Part shown: in pieces, positions 1-8,524 of the stretch
Layout: the number at the start of each line of letters is the position of its first letter
How positions within the stretch are numbered: position 1 is the stretch's first letter
Assembly: GCA_051278195.1 (NCBI GenBank)
Contig: JBNMQM010000001.1
Location: forward strand, 1 to 64,000
Length of the DNA stretch: 64,000 bases
Reading direction: 5' to 3'
Source of the DNA: JAHRVQ01 sp051278195
GTDB taxonomy: Bacteria; Pseudomonadota; Gammaproteobacteria; Pseudomonadales; Azotimanducaceae
Translations under genes and position numbers: made by a program
The notes under the pieces: model-generated
What the model was told of the DNA's origin: nothing
Databases searched by the model: none
What the model saw: the letters and a program-made list of their open reading frames with translations, nothing else

Positions 1-1272
1 CCGCGCATGAACAATTATAGCTTTTGGATCCTACCCTTTGCTTTCACGATGTTGGCAAGCACGCTGTTTATGGAAGGCGGAGCGCCCAACTTTGGTTGGA
101 CCTTTTATGCCCCGCTGTCCACTGAGTATGGTCCGCCTAGCACAACCTTCTTTATCTTTGCGGTTCACTTGATGGGTATTTCCTCGATCATGGGATCTAT
201 TAATATCGTTGTGACTATTCTTAACCTGCGCGCGCCCGGCATGACATTAATGAAAATGCCGCTATTTGTTTGGACTTGGTTAATTACCGCGTATCTCTTG
301 ATTGCGGTTATGCCCGTGCTGGCAGGTGTTGTCACCATGATGCTTATGGACATTCATTTTGGCACCGCATTCTTCAATGCTGGTGGTGGCGGTGACCCGG
401 TATTGTTCCAGCACATATTCTGGTTCTTCGGTCATCCCGAGGTATATATCATGATCCTGCCTGCGTTCGGTGTGGTGTCCGCGATTATTCCAACCTTTGC
501 ACGTAAACGTCTGTTTGGTTATGCGTCGATGGTCTATGCAACCTCATCTATCGCATTCCTTTCTTTCATTGTTTGGGCACACCACATGTTTACTGTTGGT
601 ATGCCGCTGGCGGGTGAGCTTTACTTCATGTATGCCACTATGCTGATTGCCGTGCCTACTGGCGTGAAGGTGTTTAACTGGGTTGCCACCATGTGGAAAG
701 GCTCCATGACCTTCGAAACTCCCATGCTGTTCGCAATCGCATTTGTCGTGCTGTTCACGATTGGCGGCTTGTCAGGACTGATGCTGGCGATTGCACCAGC
801 TGACTTCCAATACCACGACACCTACTTTGTGGTTGCTCACTTCCACTATGTGCTGGTGCCTGGTTCAGTGTTCTCAATCATGGCGGCCGTCTACTACTGG
901 ATTCCGAAGTGGACTGGCAACATGTATGACGAAACCTTGGGTAAAGTTCATTTTTGGTTGTCGTTTGTCGGTGTCAACGTCCTGTTCTTCCCGCAACACT
1001 TTATTGGTCTTGCTGGCATGCCACGTCGAATTCCTGACTATGCGTTGCAGTTCGCTGACTACAATATGGTGTCCACTGTGGGCGCGTTCTTGTTCGGCTT
1101 CAGTCAGCTGCTGTTTTTGTTTATTGTCGTTAAATGTGTATTTGGCGGTAAGAAAGCGACGGCTCAAGTTTGGGAAGGTGCACATGGTCTAGAATGGACG
1201 ATTCCATCTCCAGCGCCATACCACACGTTTTCTACACCACCTAAGGTCAACATGTCAGAGGCTCACGGTTAA
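1..1272 (+). CDS. ctaD: cytochrome c oxidase subunit I, aa3-type (5'-truncated by window edge)
   Basis: Catalytic heme-copper subunit of the terminal oxidase; it reduces O2 and pumps protons in the inner membrane. The reading frame is open from base 1, so the N-terminal part (heme a ligand region) lies outside the window. Visible are the HPEVY motif near 430-447 (CuB His, D-channel Glu, cross-linked Tyr), the HH CuB pair near 580, the K-channel Lys in TGVKVF near 664, and the heme-ligand HFHY motif near 838-849. These mark an A-family aa3 oxidase. It heads a cox cluster, with ctaG starting 3 bp after its stop. Confidence is very high. Confidence 0.98.
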   Translation, partial: PRMNNYSFWILPFAFTMLASTLFMEGGAPNFGWTFYAPLSTEYGPPSTTFFIFAVHLMGISSIMGSINIVVTILNLRAPGMTLMKMPLFVWTWLITAYLLIAVMPVLAGVVTMMLMDIHFGTAFFNAGGGGDPVLFQHIFWFFGHPEVYIMILPAFGVVSAIIPTFARKRLFGYASMVYATSSIAFLSFIVWAHHMFTVGMPLAGELYFMYATMLIAVPTGVKVFNWVATMWKGSMTFETPMLFAIAFVVLFTIGGLSGLMLAIAPADFQYHDTYFVVAHFHYVLVPGSVFSIMAAVYYWIPKWTGNMYDETLGKVHFWLSFVGVNVLFFPQHFIGLAGMPRRIPDYALQFADYNMVSTVGAFLFGFSQLLFLFIVVKCVFGGKKATAQVWEGAHGLEWTIPSPAPYHTFSTPPKVNMSEAHG

Positions 1273-1274
1273 AG

Positions 1275-1826
1275 ATGATGACGGAAAATGATGTCGTAAA
1301 AAGCACGACTGCCATGACATTTAAGCTCTTAGCAGTGGTTGTGGGAATGTTTGGTTTTGGCTTTGCTATGGTTCCGCTATACGATTTGATCTGCGATATC
1401 ACAGGGCTAAATGGTAAAACTGGCGATCAATATACGATGGCCAGTGATCAAGTCGTTGATGAGAATCGGCTCGTTACGATTCAGTTTTTGGCGAACAATA
1501 ACGCAGACATGTCCTGGGAGTTTCGGCCGGTTGTGAGAACGATGAAAGTTCGGCCGGGAGAGCTTAACGTGACCAACTTCTTTGTTCATAACCCTTCGAG
1601 TATGTCGATCACCGGCCAAGCGATACCTAGTGTGACGCCCTTCCGGGCCGCGCGTTGGTTTCACAAAACTGAGTGCTTCTGTTTCGAACAGCAGGAGCTT
1701 CAGGCAGGCGAATCTTTGGATATGCCGCTAAGATTTATTGTTGACGCCTCTCTACCTGAGGACGTCACGACGCTTACGCTTTCCTATACGATTTTTGATA
1801 TCTCAGACCAGCTAGCTGCAAACTAG
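1275..1826 (+). CDS. ctaG: cytochrome c oxidase assembly protein CtaG/Cox11
   Basis: Membrane-anchored copper chaperone that delivers copper to the CuB site of subunit I. The 183-residue protein has one N-terminal membrane segment (about residues 15-35) followed by a periplasmic domain carrying the copper-binding CFCF motif in KTECFCFEQQ. Length is typical of the family. The start is one of two adjacent ATG codons 3 bp after ctaD, so the two genes are probably translated from one message. Position between subunits I and III is the usual one. Confidence 0.95.
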   Translation: MMTENDVVKSTTAMTFKLLAVVVGMFGFGFAMVPLYDLICDITGLNGKTGDQYTMASDQVVDENRLVTIQFLANNNADMSWEFRPVVRTMKVRPGELNVTNFFVHNPSSMSITGQAIPSVTPFRAARWFHKTECFCFEQQELQAGESLDMPLRFIVDASLPEDVTTLTLSYTIFDISDQLAAN

Positions 1827-1850
1827 CGAACAAGAATAATGGAGAATAAA

Positions 1851-2759
1851 ATGTCTACTGCGACGGATGAAACGTACGAGGCTTATTACGTCCCCCACGA
1901 CAGCAAGCTACCGATCTTTGCATCGATAGGTATCTTCCTGACGGTGTTTGGAATGGGCAACATCATGGTTGACATGACTGCTGGTGCCGAGAGCTCGCTG
2001 GGGGGTTATATCCTCATGGCGGGCGGCCTAGTGATGGGTTTAACACTCTTTTCCTGGTTCAGCACGGTGATTAGAGAGAACCACGAAAAGCTCTATAGCC
2101 CACAAATGAACCGATCGTTTGTCTGGAGCATGGGTTGGTTTATCTTCTCAGAAGTGATGTTTTTCGCGGCTTTTTTTGGCGCACTCTTTTATGTACGCAT
2201 GTTCGCTGTGCCTTGGTTAGCGGGTGAAGGCAATCGAGGTCCTAGCGATATGCTGTGGCCCAACTTTGTCGCTGAATGGCCGGTTCTCAATACGCCTAAC
2301 CCAGAGCAGTTTCCCGGCGCGCATACGGCTATGGGTTGGTTTGGTCTGCCGCTAATCAATACGATTGTTTTGGTTGCGTCTAGCTTTACGGTCAACATTG
2401 CGCACCATGGCATCAAAGAAGGTAATCGCAAAAAGATTATCCTCTGGCTGGCCATTACCGTTGCTTTGGGTGTTGGCTTTTTAGGTCTACAGATCGAAGA
2501 ATACATTCACGCTTACACGGAACTGGGTCTGACGTTAACGGCGGGTATCTACGGTACGACGTTCTTTATGTTGACGGGTTTTCACGGTGCCCATGTGACG
2601 ATTGGCACTTTTATGTTGGCGGTCATGTTGGGTCGCGCCATTAAGGGTCACTTCACCGACGATGATTGCTTCGGTTTCGAAGCGACAGCCTGGTATTGGC
2701 ACTTTGTTGATGTGGTTTGGATTGGCCTGTTTATTTTCGTCTATATTCTAGGCAGCTAA
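1851..2759 (+). CDS. ctaE: cytochrome c oxidase subunit III
   Basis: Third core subunit of the aa3 oxidase, a seven-helix membrane protein supporting proton uptake and stability of the active site. It contains the family signatures FHGAHV and WYWHFVDVVW near the C-terminus. I start at ATG 1851 because GGAG lies at 1841-1844, 6 bases ahead; an in-frame ATG at 1839 would add four residues but sits on that Shine-Dalgarno sequence. The gene is followed by a terminator-like hairpin at 2775-2806, suggesting it ends the structural part of the cox operon. Confidence 0.96.
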   Translation: MSTATDETYEAYYVPHDSKLPIFASIGIFLTVFGMGNIMVDMTAGAESSLGGYILMAGGLVMGLTLFSWFSTVIRENHEKLYSPQMNRSFVWSMGWFIFSEVMFFAAFFGALFYVRMFAVPWLAGEGNRGPSDMLWPNFVAEWPVLNTPNPEQFPGAHTAMGWFGLPLINTIVLVASSFTVNIAHHGIKEGNRKKIILWLAITVALGVGFLGLQIEEYIHAYTELGLTLTAGIYGTTFFMLTGFHGAHVTIGTFMLAVMLGRAIKGHFTDDDCFGFEATAWYWHFVDVVWIGLFIFVYILGS

Positions 2760-2774
2760 GCAAGCGAGGCCGTC

Positions 2775-2806
2775 AAACGACCTCGCTAATCGCGGGGTCG
2801 TTTTGG
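2775..2806 (+). terminator. probable rho-independent terminator after ctaE, overlapping an alternative hairpin
   Basis: AAACGACC at 2775-2782 pairs with GGTCGTTT at 2796-2803. The stem extends inward through a T-G wobble and CGC/GCG around a TAATC loop, then runs into a T-rich stretch. A second hairpin (AGCGAGG 2763-2769 with CCTCGCT 2781-2787) uses the same left-arm bases, so the two folds exclude each other. Confidence 0.6.
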
Positions 2807-2862
2807 TTTGGAAGGTTCGTTTTATGGATCGTACTGATCGTATCTTTTATTGGTTATACGTC

Positions 2863-3081
2863 TTATTGGTTATACCAAGGCGCTGATATAGCGAGGTCAC
2901 CATTCCACACGCCAAAAGCGACTGCGACCAGAAGAAGTCCGGCAAGTATGACGCGCACAAGTAACCAGTTAGCGGTGCGCTTGCCTGGACCACCCTGATC
3001 TTGCATCAACGTGACGAAGGCTGTGCCAAGCGCCAATATATTTCCTATAAATAGCAATACGATGATGGTCTTGAATACCAT
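2863..3081 (-). CDS. DUF2909 twin-transmembrane protein
   Basis: A 72-residue protein with two predicted membrane helices (about residues 3-24 and 41-60) joined by a short polar loop, matching the small DUF2909 family that sits in cox clusters of Pseudomonas and relatives. It is encoded opposite to its neighbours, which is also the arrangement I recall in those genomes. I chose the ATG at 3081, since the open frame further upstream (to 3222) has no membrane-protein character and overlaps the SURF1 gene. Function is unknown; oxidase biogenesis is inferred from context only. Confidence 0.8.
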   Translation of the reverse strand: MVFKTIIVLLFIGNILALGTAFVTLMQDQGGPGKRTANWLLVRVILAGLLLVAVAFGVWNGDLAISAPWYNQ

Positions 3082-3138
3082 GACGATGTACCCAGCGAAA
3101 AGTGAATTAAAACAGTATACGTGCTGCGGTGCGAAAAG

Positions 3139-3861
3139 ATGACTCTTGCCCGTCCAAACTGGCGGCTTACCGTTTTTAGTCTCGTTTTTACGCTGCTGTT
3201 TATTAGCCTCAGCATATGGCAAGTCGAAAGAGGTCAGGCTAAAGCAAAAATGCTAGTAGACAACGCCGCGGTGGCGAGCCTGCCCGGCACTGAAATGTCG
3301 CTTGAACTGGAGGTAAGCAATGGTGATCCTATTCGGCTCTACGGCAAATTCGACCCACAGAGGGTGTTATTGCTCGACAACCGGGTATTGGCCGGTCGAG
3401 TCGGGTATGAAGTTTTACAAGTGTTTGAAGATGACAGCGGTGTTATTGTTTTAGTGAATAGAGGATTTTTGGCGGGTGGGAGAACTCGCGCAGAATTGCC
3501 GGAAGCGCCGATTGCGAACCGAGCGGCGCAGAGTATTCGTGGCCATGCGTATCTGACTGAGCTCGAAGTTCCGCGAGAAAACACCGCGGGAGCAAAGTCG
3601 CCCTGGGTCATTCAGGCTGCCGTGCCGAAAAATCTTGAGGTACTAGTGGGCTCAACGCTCTTTGGCCACGTAATACGTCTAGAAGAATCAAGTCCTGACG
3701 CGTTGCCTCGATACTGGCCAGTAACAACGATGTTACCAGAGCGTCATTACGGCTATGCCGTCACTTGGTTCTTAATGGCCGTCGCGGTCGTCGCACTTTT
3801 CATTTTTTCGCTAAAACAAGAAAGCCTACCGCGAGAGCAGACAGGGGAATTACATGACTGA
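3139..3861 (+). CDS. SURF1 family cytochrome oxidase biogenesis protein
   Basis: Inner-membrane factor helping heme a insertion into oxidase subunit I. The 240-residue protein has the SURF1 layout: an N-terminal helix (LTVFSLVFTLLFISLSIWQ), a large periplasmic domain containing YEVLQVF and VNRGFLAGG, and a C-terminal helix (YAVTWFLMAVAVVALFIFS) with the typical GYAVTWF lead-in. ATG 3139 follows a GAAAAG stretch and fits family length; a GTG at 3121 is possible but less likely. It overlaps the next gene by 8 bp. Confidence 0.9.
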   Translation: MTLARPNWRLTVFSLVFTLLFISLSIWQVERGQAKAKMLVDNAAVASLPGTEMSLELEVSNGDPIRLYGKFDPQRVLLLDNRVLAGRVGYEVLQVFEDDSGVIVLVNRGFLAGGRTRAELPEAPIANRAAQSIRGHAYLTELEVPRENTAGAKSPWVIQAAVPKNLEVLVGSTLFGHVIRLEESSPDALPRYWPVTTMLPERHYGYAVTWFLMAVAVVALFIFSLKQESLPREQTGELHD

Positions 3862-4429
3862 AGCAACAGCTGAAACAACCACCGAAGCAGTAGCTGCGGG
3901 ACAAAACCGTAAGAAACTGGTGATGATGTTCTCTATTGGTTTTGTGCCGCTCATCGTGTCTTGGCTTATATTTTTCTACGCTCCTGAGCTAATGCCAAGT
4001 AGTACAACGAACGAAGGAGAGCTCATCACTCCACCGGTCTCTGCCAGCGCCCTTGGCCTGATGTCAGAGACCGGCCGGTGGACTTTGCTTGTGCCAATGC
4101 CTAAGGTTTGCAATGAGGCCTGTGAAGAGCGCTTTTACATGGCTAAGCAGGTCAATACGGCGCTCGGTAAGAGAGCGGACCGTGTCCACCGGGTCCTAGT
4201 AGATCTGGGTGCATCGAGTGGCGTTGTTGCAAATTTGACCGCGCAATACCCTGGCCTAGAAACCGTCCGGGTTGATGCGGCCACTTTTGCAAAAGCACTG
4301 CCCCGAGAGGATGTGATCTATTTAATGGACCCGCTTGGTAATATTTTGATGTTCTACGAGTCAGAAAAGGCCGGTAACCCAATGCTAAAAGATATTAAGC
4401 ATCTGCTTAAAATATCCGCCATGGGCTGA
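3854..4429 (+). CDS. membrane-anchored thioredoxin-fold protein of the cox cluster, CX3C motif
   Basis: A 191-residue protein with one N-terminal membrane helix (about residues 22-43) and a soluble region resembling a thioredoxin/SCO fold. Cys86 and Cys90 form a CNEAC motif, the same CX3C spacing that binds copper in SCO proteins, within VPMPKVCNEACEERF. It occupies the slot of a conserved uncharacterised gene between SURF1 and ctaA in Pseudomonas. A role in copper or thiol handling during oxidase assembly is inference. The gene that should follow, ctaA, is missing here. Confidence 0.8.
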   Translation: MTEATAETTTEAVAAGQNRKKLVMMFSIGFVPLIVSWLIFFYAPELMPSSTTNEGELITPPVSASALGLMSETGRWTLLVPMPKVCNEACEERFYMAKQVNTALGKRADRVHRVLVDLGASSGVVANLTAQYPGLETVRVDAATFAKALPREDVIYLMDPLGNILMFYESEKAGNPMLKDIKHLLKISAMG

Positions 4430-4579
4430 ATCTGTACTTAAGAACAGTTGAGGGCATTTGGCAGCGCTCGATCCCAGCCAACAGCAATCAACACCGGTTA
4501 AGTACAGTCAAAGTCAGTCAAATTCTCACTGATAATGGGCGTCAATTTCTGTAAGATTGCGCCCCCCAAACATATAGCA

Positions 4580-5503
4580 ATGAATAAAGTGAACGAGAGC
4601 ACTCTACAAGCACTAAATACGGCGACCTGGCGCGACTATCTGGAGATGTGCAAGCCGCGCGTTGTTCTCCTTATGTTGCTTTGTGCAACGGTCGGGATGT
4701 TTCTCGCTACTCCGGGCATGGTGCCCCTACACATTTTGATCGTCGGCAACCTTGGTATTGCGCTGGTTGCAGGGTCTGCCGCTGCTCTTAATCACTTGGT
4801 GGACTCCAAGATTGATGCGGATATGGCTCGTACGCGCGCTAGGCCGATGGCCCAGGGTCGTGTTAGCAATCTGCAAGGCTCAATTTTCGTGGCGGTTACC
4901 GGCATTCTCGGCACGGTGATTCTGGCGCTATATATTAACCCTCTAACCGCTTGGCTGAACCTGGCTTCTTGGATTGGCTACGGGGTGATTTACACGGTTT
5001 TCCTCAAGCGGGCGACGCCCCAAAATATTGTAATCGGTGGGCTGTTTGGTGCGGCGCCGCCACTATTCGGCTGGACAGCGGTGACAGGATCAATCGATGC
5101 GGGCGGACTGCTGCTGGTATTGATCATTTTTGCCTGGACGCCACCTCATTTTTGGGCACTGGCGATTGAAAGAAAAGAGGAATATCGAAAAGTCGACGTA
5201 CCGATGTTACCCGTGACCCATGGTGTCGCTTACACCAAACTACACATTCTGCTTTACACCATCATCATGATCATTGTTTCTATCATGCCCTTCTTGATTG
5301 GCATGAGTAATCTTTTGTATCTGGCGTCAGCGCTAGTGCTGGGTGCTGGGTTTTTATACTGGAGCCTAGTGCTTTTTAAGACCGATAACAGAAAGGCGCC
5401 CATGGCGACCTTCCGTTACTCGATCACGTATCTGGGGTTATTGTTTGTCGCGCTGCTGGTAGACCACTATGCGTTGCCGGTAACGCACTTTGGAGTTGGC
5501 TAA
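4580..5503 (+). CDS. ctaB: protoheme IX farnesyltransferase (heme O synthase)
   Basis: Attaches a farnesyl group to heme B to make heme O, the precursor of heme A. The 307-residue multi-helix protein carries the UbiA-family Asp-rich motif (NHLVDSKIDADMARTRARP, about residues 75-93) and the second conserved loop FAWTPPHFWALAI...YRKVDVPMLP. ATG 4580 gives the normal family length; an in-frame ATG at 4535 lacks a clear ribosome site. The 150 bp upstream hold no gene, where heme A synthase would be expected. The SCO gene follows after 1 bp. Confidence 0.95.
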   Translation: MNKVNESTLQALNTATWRDYLEMCKPRVVLLMLLCATVGMFLATPGMVPLHILIVGNLGIALVAGSAAALNHLVDSKIDADMARTRARPMAQGRVSNLQGSIFVAVTGILGTVILALYINPLTAWLNLASWIGYGVIYTVFLKRATPQNIVIGGLFGAAPPLFGWTAVTGSIDAGGLLLVLIIFAWTPPHFWALAIERKEEYRKVDVPMLPVTHGVAYTKLHILLYTIIMIIVSIMPFLIGMSNLLYLASALVLGAGFLYWSLVLFKTDNRKAPMATFRYSITYLGLLFVALLVDHYALPVTHFGVG

Positions 5504-5504
5504 T

Positions 5505-6155
5505 ATGGACAGTGTGGTTGCAGAAAAAACGCCAGAGCAAATACAGGGCATTCGTAACACGTTGATCTGGACGCTAGGATTTATAGGTCTGATGTTAGGG
5601 CTATTTATCTACACGATTCTTGCTCCCAAAGCCCTGTCCGATGAGGGGCTGCTGGAACTTGGCTATTACGGGTTTCCTGAGTCAAGGCTCATTGAGCCTT
5701 TCGACTTGATTGATCAAAATGGCGACTCGGTTAGCGTATCGAACCTTAAGGGACAGTGGCAACTAATGTTCTTTGGTTTCACTTTTTGCCCAGATATCTG
5801 CCCAACCACCATGGCTGTGTTGAATAGGGCTGTAAACGCAATGGAAACCCCTCCGCAAGTGATTATGGTGAGCGTCGATCCCGAACGGGACACACCGAAA
5901 GCACTATCGCGGTATGTCCCTGTTTTTAACCCAGACTTCATTGGCTATACCGGTGAATTTGATGACATTGTGGGTCTTGCAACGAACGTGAATATTGCTT
6001 TCGGTAAGGTGCCCGGTAATGAGCCAGGCTCTTATACGATCGACCATGCCGCTAGTATCGTTGTTGTTGACCCGCAAGGACGCTATGCCGGTTTCATAAA
6101 GTCCCCGCATCAAGCTCAGCATATTAGCCAGATCATGTCGTCGCTCATGCGCTAA
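5505..6155 (+). CDS. SCO1/SenC family copper chaperone
   Basis: Delivers copper to the CuA centre of oxidase subunit II and acts as a thiol reductase. The 216-residue protein has an N-terminal membrane anchor (about residues 20-40) and a thioredoxin-like domain with the copper motif FTFCPDICPTT (Cys95, Cys99) and a downstream His in the TIDHAASI segment. ATG 5505 is preceded by GGAG at 5492-5495. It lies 1 bp after ctaB and closes the cox cluster. Confidence 0.95.
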   Translation: MDSVVAEKTPEQIQGIRNTLIWTLGFIGLMLGLFIYTILAPKALSDEGLLELGYYGFPESRLIEPFDLIDQNGDSVSVSNLKGQWQLMFFGFTFCPDICPTTMAVLNRAVNAMETPPQVIMVSVDPERDTPKALSRYVPVFNPDFIGYTGEFDDIVGLATNVNIAFGKVPGNEPGSYTIDHAASIVVVDPQGRYAGFIKSPHQAQHISQIMSSLMR

Positions 6156-6250
6156 GTTGTTGCGGAATACCGATTATGAGTGCCGCCGCCTGTACCTTCC
6201 GTTGGCCATAATTTAAACTCCACCCTGTATTGTTAACGAAGGCAACGTCT

Positions 6251-7513
6251 GTGCCCTCAGTCAACGAGGCACTTGCCTCTAAGTTTTGCGCGACAAGACT
6301 ACGTTCCGTAGAAATATGTGAACCGCTGACGATTGAAGATCATGTCATTCAACCGACAGAGGACACCAGCCCGCCAAAGTGGCATCTTGCGCATACCACC
6401 TGGTTCTTCGAGACGTTTTTGCTAAAGCCTTATTTGCCTGACTATCAGGTCTTCGACGACGCTTACGATTACCTGTTTAACTCCTATTACAACGGCGTCG
6501 GTGCGCAGTTTCCTAGAGCGAAACGAGGGGCCTTATCCCGTCCTACAGTCGATGAGGTTCGGCGCTATCGAGAGCATGTCGACCAGGCGGTACAACGTTT
6601 GCTCAGTCGTGAACTGAATGACGAGCTGACTTTTCGTATGAACTTAGGCTTTCATCATGAACAGCAGCATCAGGAGTTGATGCTGACGGATGTGAAGTAC
6701 AACCTTGGTCACAACCCGCTTTTTCCGGTTTATCGAGAGCAGGCTATTTCTGGTGCCACGTCATCAGTCACAGAGTCGGTCAAATTTCGATCATTTGATG
6801 GCGGTGTTTTCGATATCGGTCACGCACCGCCAGCGCCGAACCAGTTTGTTTTTGACAATGAATCTCCGCGCCACAAAGTGTTTGTTGGTGACTATAGAAT
6901 TGCCAACCAGGTTGTGACCAATGGCGAGTACTTGTCGTTTATCGAAGACGGTGGCTATGAGGCACCTGGGCTTTGGATGTCCGATGCCTGGAGCCTGATT
7001 GCAGGCTCAGAAGGCTTTAAGCAACCTCTGTACTGGGTTCATAACGACGGTGGTTGGTTTGAATACACCTTTGCAGGTTTGCACCCTCTGGTGCTTGATA
7101 ACCCCGTGACGCACATCAGCGCGTATGAGGCTGATGCCTACGCACGTTGGGCCGGAGCAAGGCTACCTACAGAACAGGAGTGGGAAATTGCGGCATCTCG
7201 GCTAACTGATACATCGGGCAACTTCTACGAGTCCGGAGGGCTGCATCCATCCCCTCTGGGGGTTGGTGGTCAAGACCAGTTTTATGGTGACGTCTGGGAA
7301 TGGACCAGCAGCAGTTATGGTCCCTATCCAGGCTTCCAAACCTTTCCGGGGCAGTTAGGCGAATACAATGGCAAATTTATGGCCAATCAATTGGTCTTAC
7401 GCGGCGGGTCGTGTGTCACTTCGTCCGATCACATTCGAAATACTTACCGAAACTTTTTCTACCCCAAAGATCGATGGCAGTTTTCCGGCATTCGTTTGGC
7501 AAAAGACAAATAG
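6251..7513 (+). CDS. egtB: ergothioneine biosynthesis sulfoxide synthase EgtB
   Basis: Non-heme iron enzyme that joins hercynine to a thiol donor (gamma-glutamylcysteine or cysteine) with oxygen. The N-terminal DinB-like domain shows the iron-binding HX3HXE motif in FHHEQQHQELML, with an upstream His in KWHLAHTTWFFE. The C-terminal half is a formylglycine-enzyme-like domain (WARLPTEQEWEIAA-type segment, VWEWTSSSYGPYPG, VLRGGSC). I place the start at GTG 6251 after GAAGG at 6238-6242; TTG 6230 is an alternative. It is paired with egtD 57 bp downstream. Confidence 0.93.
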   Translation: MPSVNEALASKFCATRLRSVEICEPLTIEDHVIQPTEDTSPPKWHLAHTTWFFETFLLKPYLPDYQVFDDAYDYLFNSYYNGVGAQFPRAKRGALSRPTVDEVRRYREHVDQAVQRLLSRELNDELTFRMNLGFHHEQQHQELMLTDVKYNLGHNPLFPVYREQAISGATSSVTESVKFRSFDGGVFDIGHAPPAPNQFVFDNESPRHKVFVGDYRIANQVVTNGEYLSFIEDGGYEAPGLWMSDAWSLIAGSEGFKQPLYWVHNDGGWFEYTFAGLHPLVLDNPVTHISAYEADAYARWAGARLPTEQEWEIAASRLTDTSGNFYESGGLHPSPLGVGGQDQFYGDVWEWTSSSYGPYPGFQTFPGQLGEYNGKFMANQLVLRGGSCVTSSDHIRNTYRNFFYPKDRWQFSGIRLAKDK

Positions 7514-7570
7514 CACATAATTACTACCTAACATTCATTTGATTAACGTCAATCTTAAAACGAGAGTTTA

Positions 7571-8524
7571 ATGTCATCCCAAGCTAGCTATCAGTTTTAC
7601 GAACACCCTGCAGAAATCGAAGATGTCCATGCCCAATTGCTGGCGGGCTTTCGACAAACACCCCGTTCGGTATCGCCAAAATTTTTCTATGATGAACGCG
7701 GCTCAGAGTTGTTCACCGCCATCACCAGAACTGAGGACTATTATCCGACACGAATGGAAACCGGGTTGCTTAAGGCTTACGGAAAAGAAATGGCGGCGTG
7801 CATTGGACCTAATGCAACATTGCTGGAATACGGTAGCGGTAGCAGCGAGAAAATTCGGACCTTACTGGAGATCTTGCGCCCTAGTACTTATGTGCCGATG
7901 GACATTTCTAGGGACTACTTAGCGCAGTCCGCAAACACGATCGCTGAAGATTACCCCTGGTTAGACGTTCATGCGACCTGCGTCGACTATTCTTCAGACT
8001 TCGATCTGCCCGTCTTTTTTGACGGCAAGGTCGCTGCATTTTTTCCTGGCTCTAGCATTGGTAACTTTACTCCGGATGCAGCGCTTTCATTCCTTAAACG
8101 AGTCAAAGGGCATGTTGGTGAAAACGGCGGTCTTCTCATCGGCGTTGATCTAAAGAAAGATGTGGCGGTCCTGAATCGCGCCTACAACGATAGCGAGGGA
8201 ATTACGGCGGAGTTTAATCTCAATGTCCTCAATCACATAAACGAGGCCTACCAAGGGAATTTTGATCTGGACAAGTTTCAGCACCGCGCGGCATACAATG
8301 AATCGTTAGGTTGTATCCAGATGTTTGTCACGAGTACCTGCGACCAAGTTGTTGATCTTGCGGGCGAGTCGTTTCACTTGCAGGCGGGAGAAGAAATTCA
8401 TACGGAGAATTCCTTTAAGTATGGTGAAGCTGAGTTCAGAGCGTTATGCCGTCAGGCTGGGTTCGCCCATGATCGCTTCTGGACAGATGAACAGCAGTGG
8501 TTTGGCGTGTTTTACGTGTCCTGA
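7571..8524 (+). CDS. egtD: L-histidine N(alpha)-methyltransferase EgtD
   Basis: Trimethylates histidine to hercynine using S-adenosylmethionine, the first step of ergothioneine synthesis. The 317-residue protein starts like the family (RSVSPKFFYDERGSELF) and has the SAM-binding LLEYGSGSSEKIR segment and FFPGSSIGNF. ATG 7571 follows a CGAGAG stretch. With egtB it supplies a complete short route: EgtB product still needs a C-S lyase (EgtE), which is not visible in the window. Its 3' end overlaps the convergent thrB by 13 bp. Confidence 0.95.
   Translation: MSSQASYQFYEHPAEIEDVHAQLLAGFRQTPRSVSPKFFYDERGSELFTAITRTEDYYPTRMETGLLKAYGKEMAACIGPNATLLEYGSGSSEKIRTLLEILRPSTYVPMDISRDYLAQSANTIAEDYPWLDVHATCVDYSSDFDLPVFFDGKVAAFFPGSSIGNFTPDAALSFLKRVKGHVGENGGLLIGVDLKKDVAVLNRAYNDSEGITAEFNLNVLNHINEAYQGNFDLDKFQHRAAYNESLGCIQMFVTSTCDQVVDLAGESFHLQAGEEIHTENSFKYGEAEFRALCRQAGFAHDRFWTDEQQWFGVFYVS

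Noticed and set aside
791..1192. Alternative-frame 133-codon plus-strand frame inside ctaD
   Set aside because: A shadow of the strongly conserved oxidase frame; no independent coding signal.
2717..2998. Plus-strand open frame overlapping the ctaE end
   Set aside because: It is out of frame within ctaE, crosses a terminator and opposes the better-supported DUF2909 gene.
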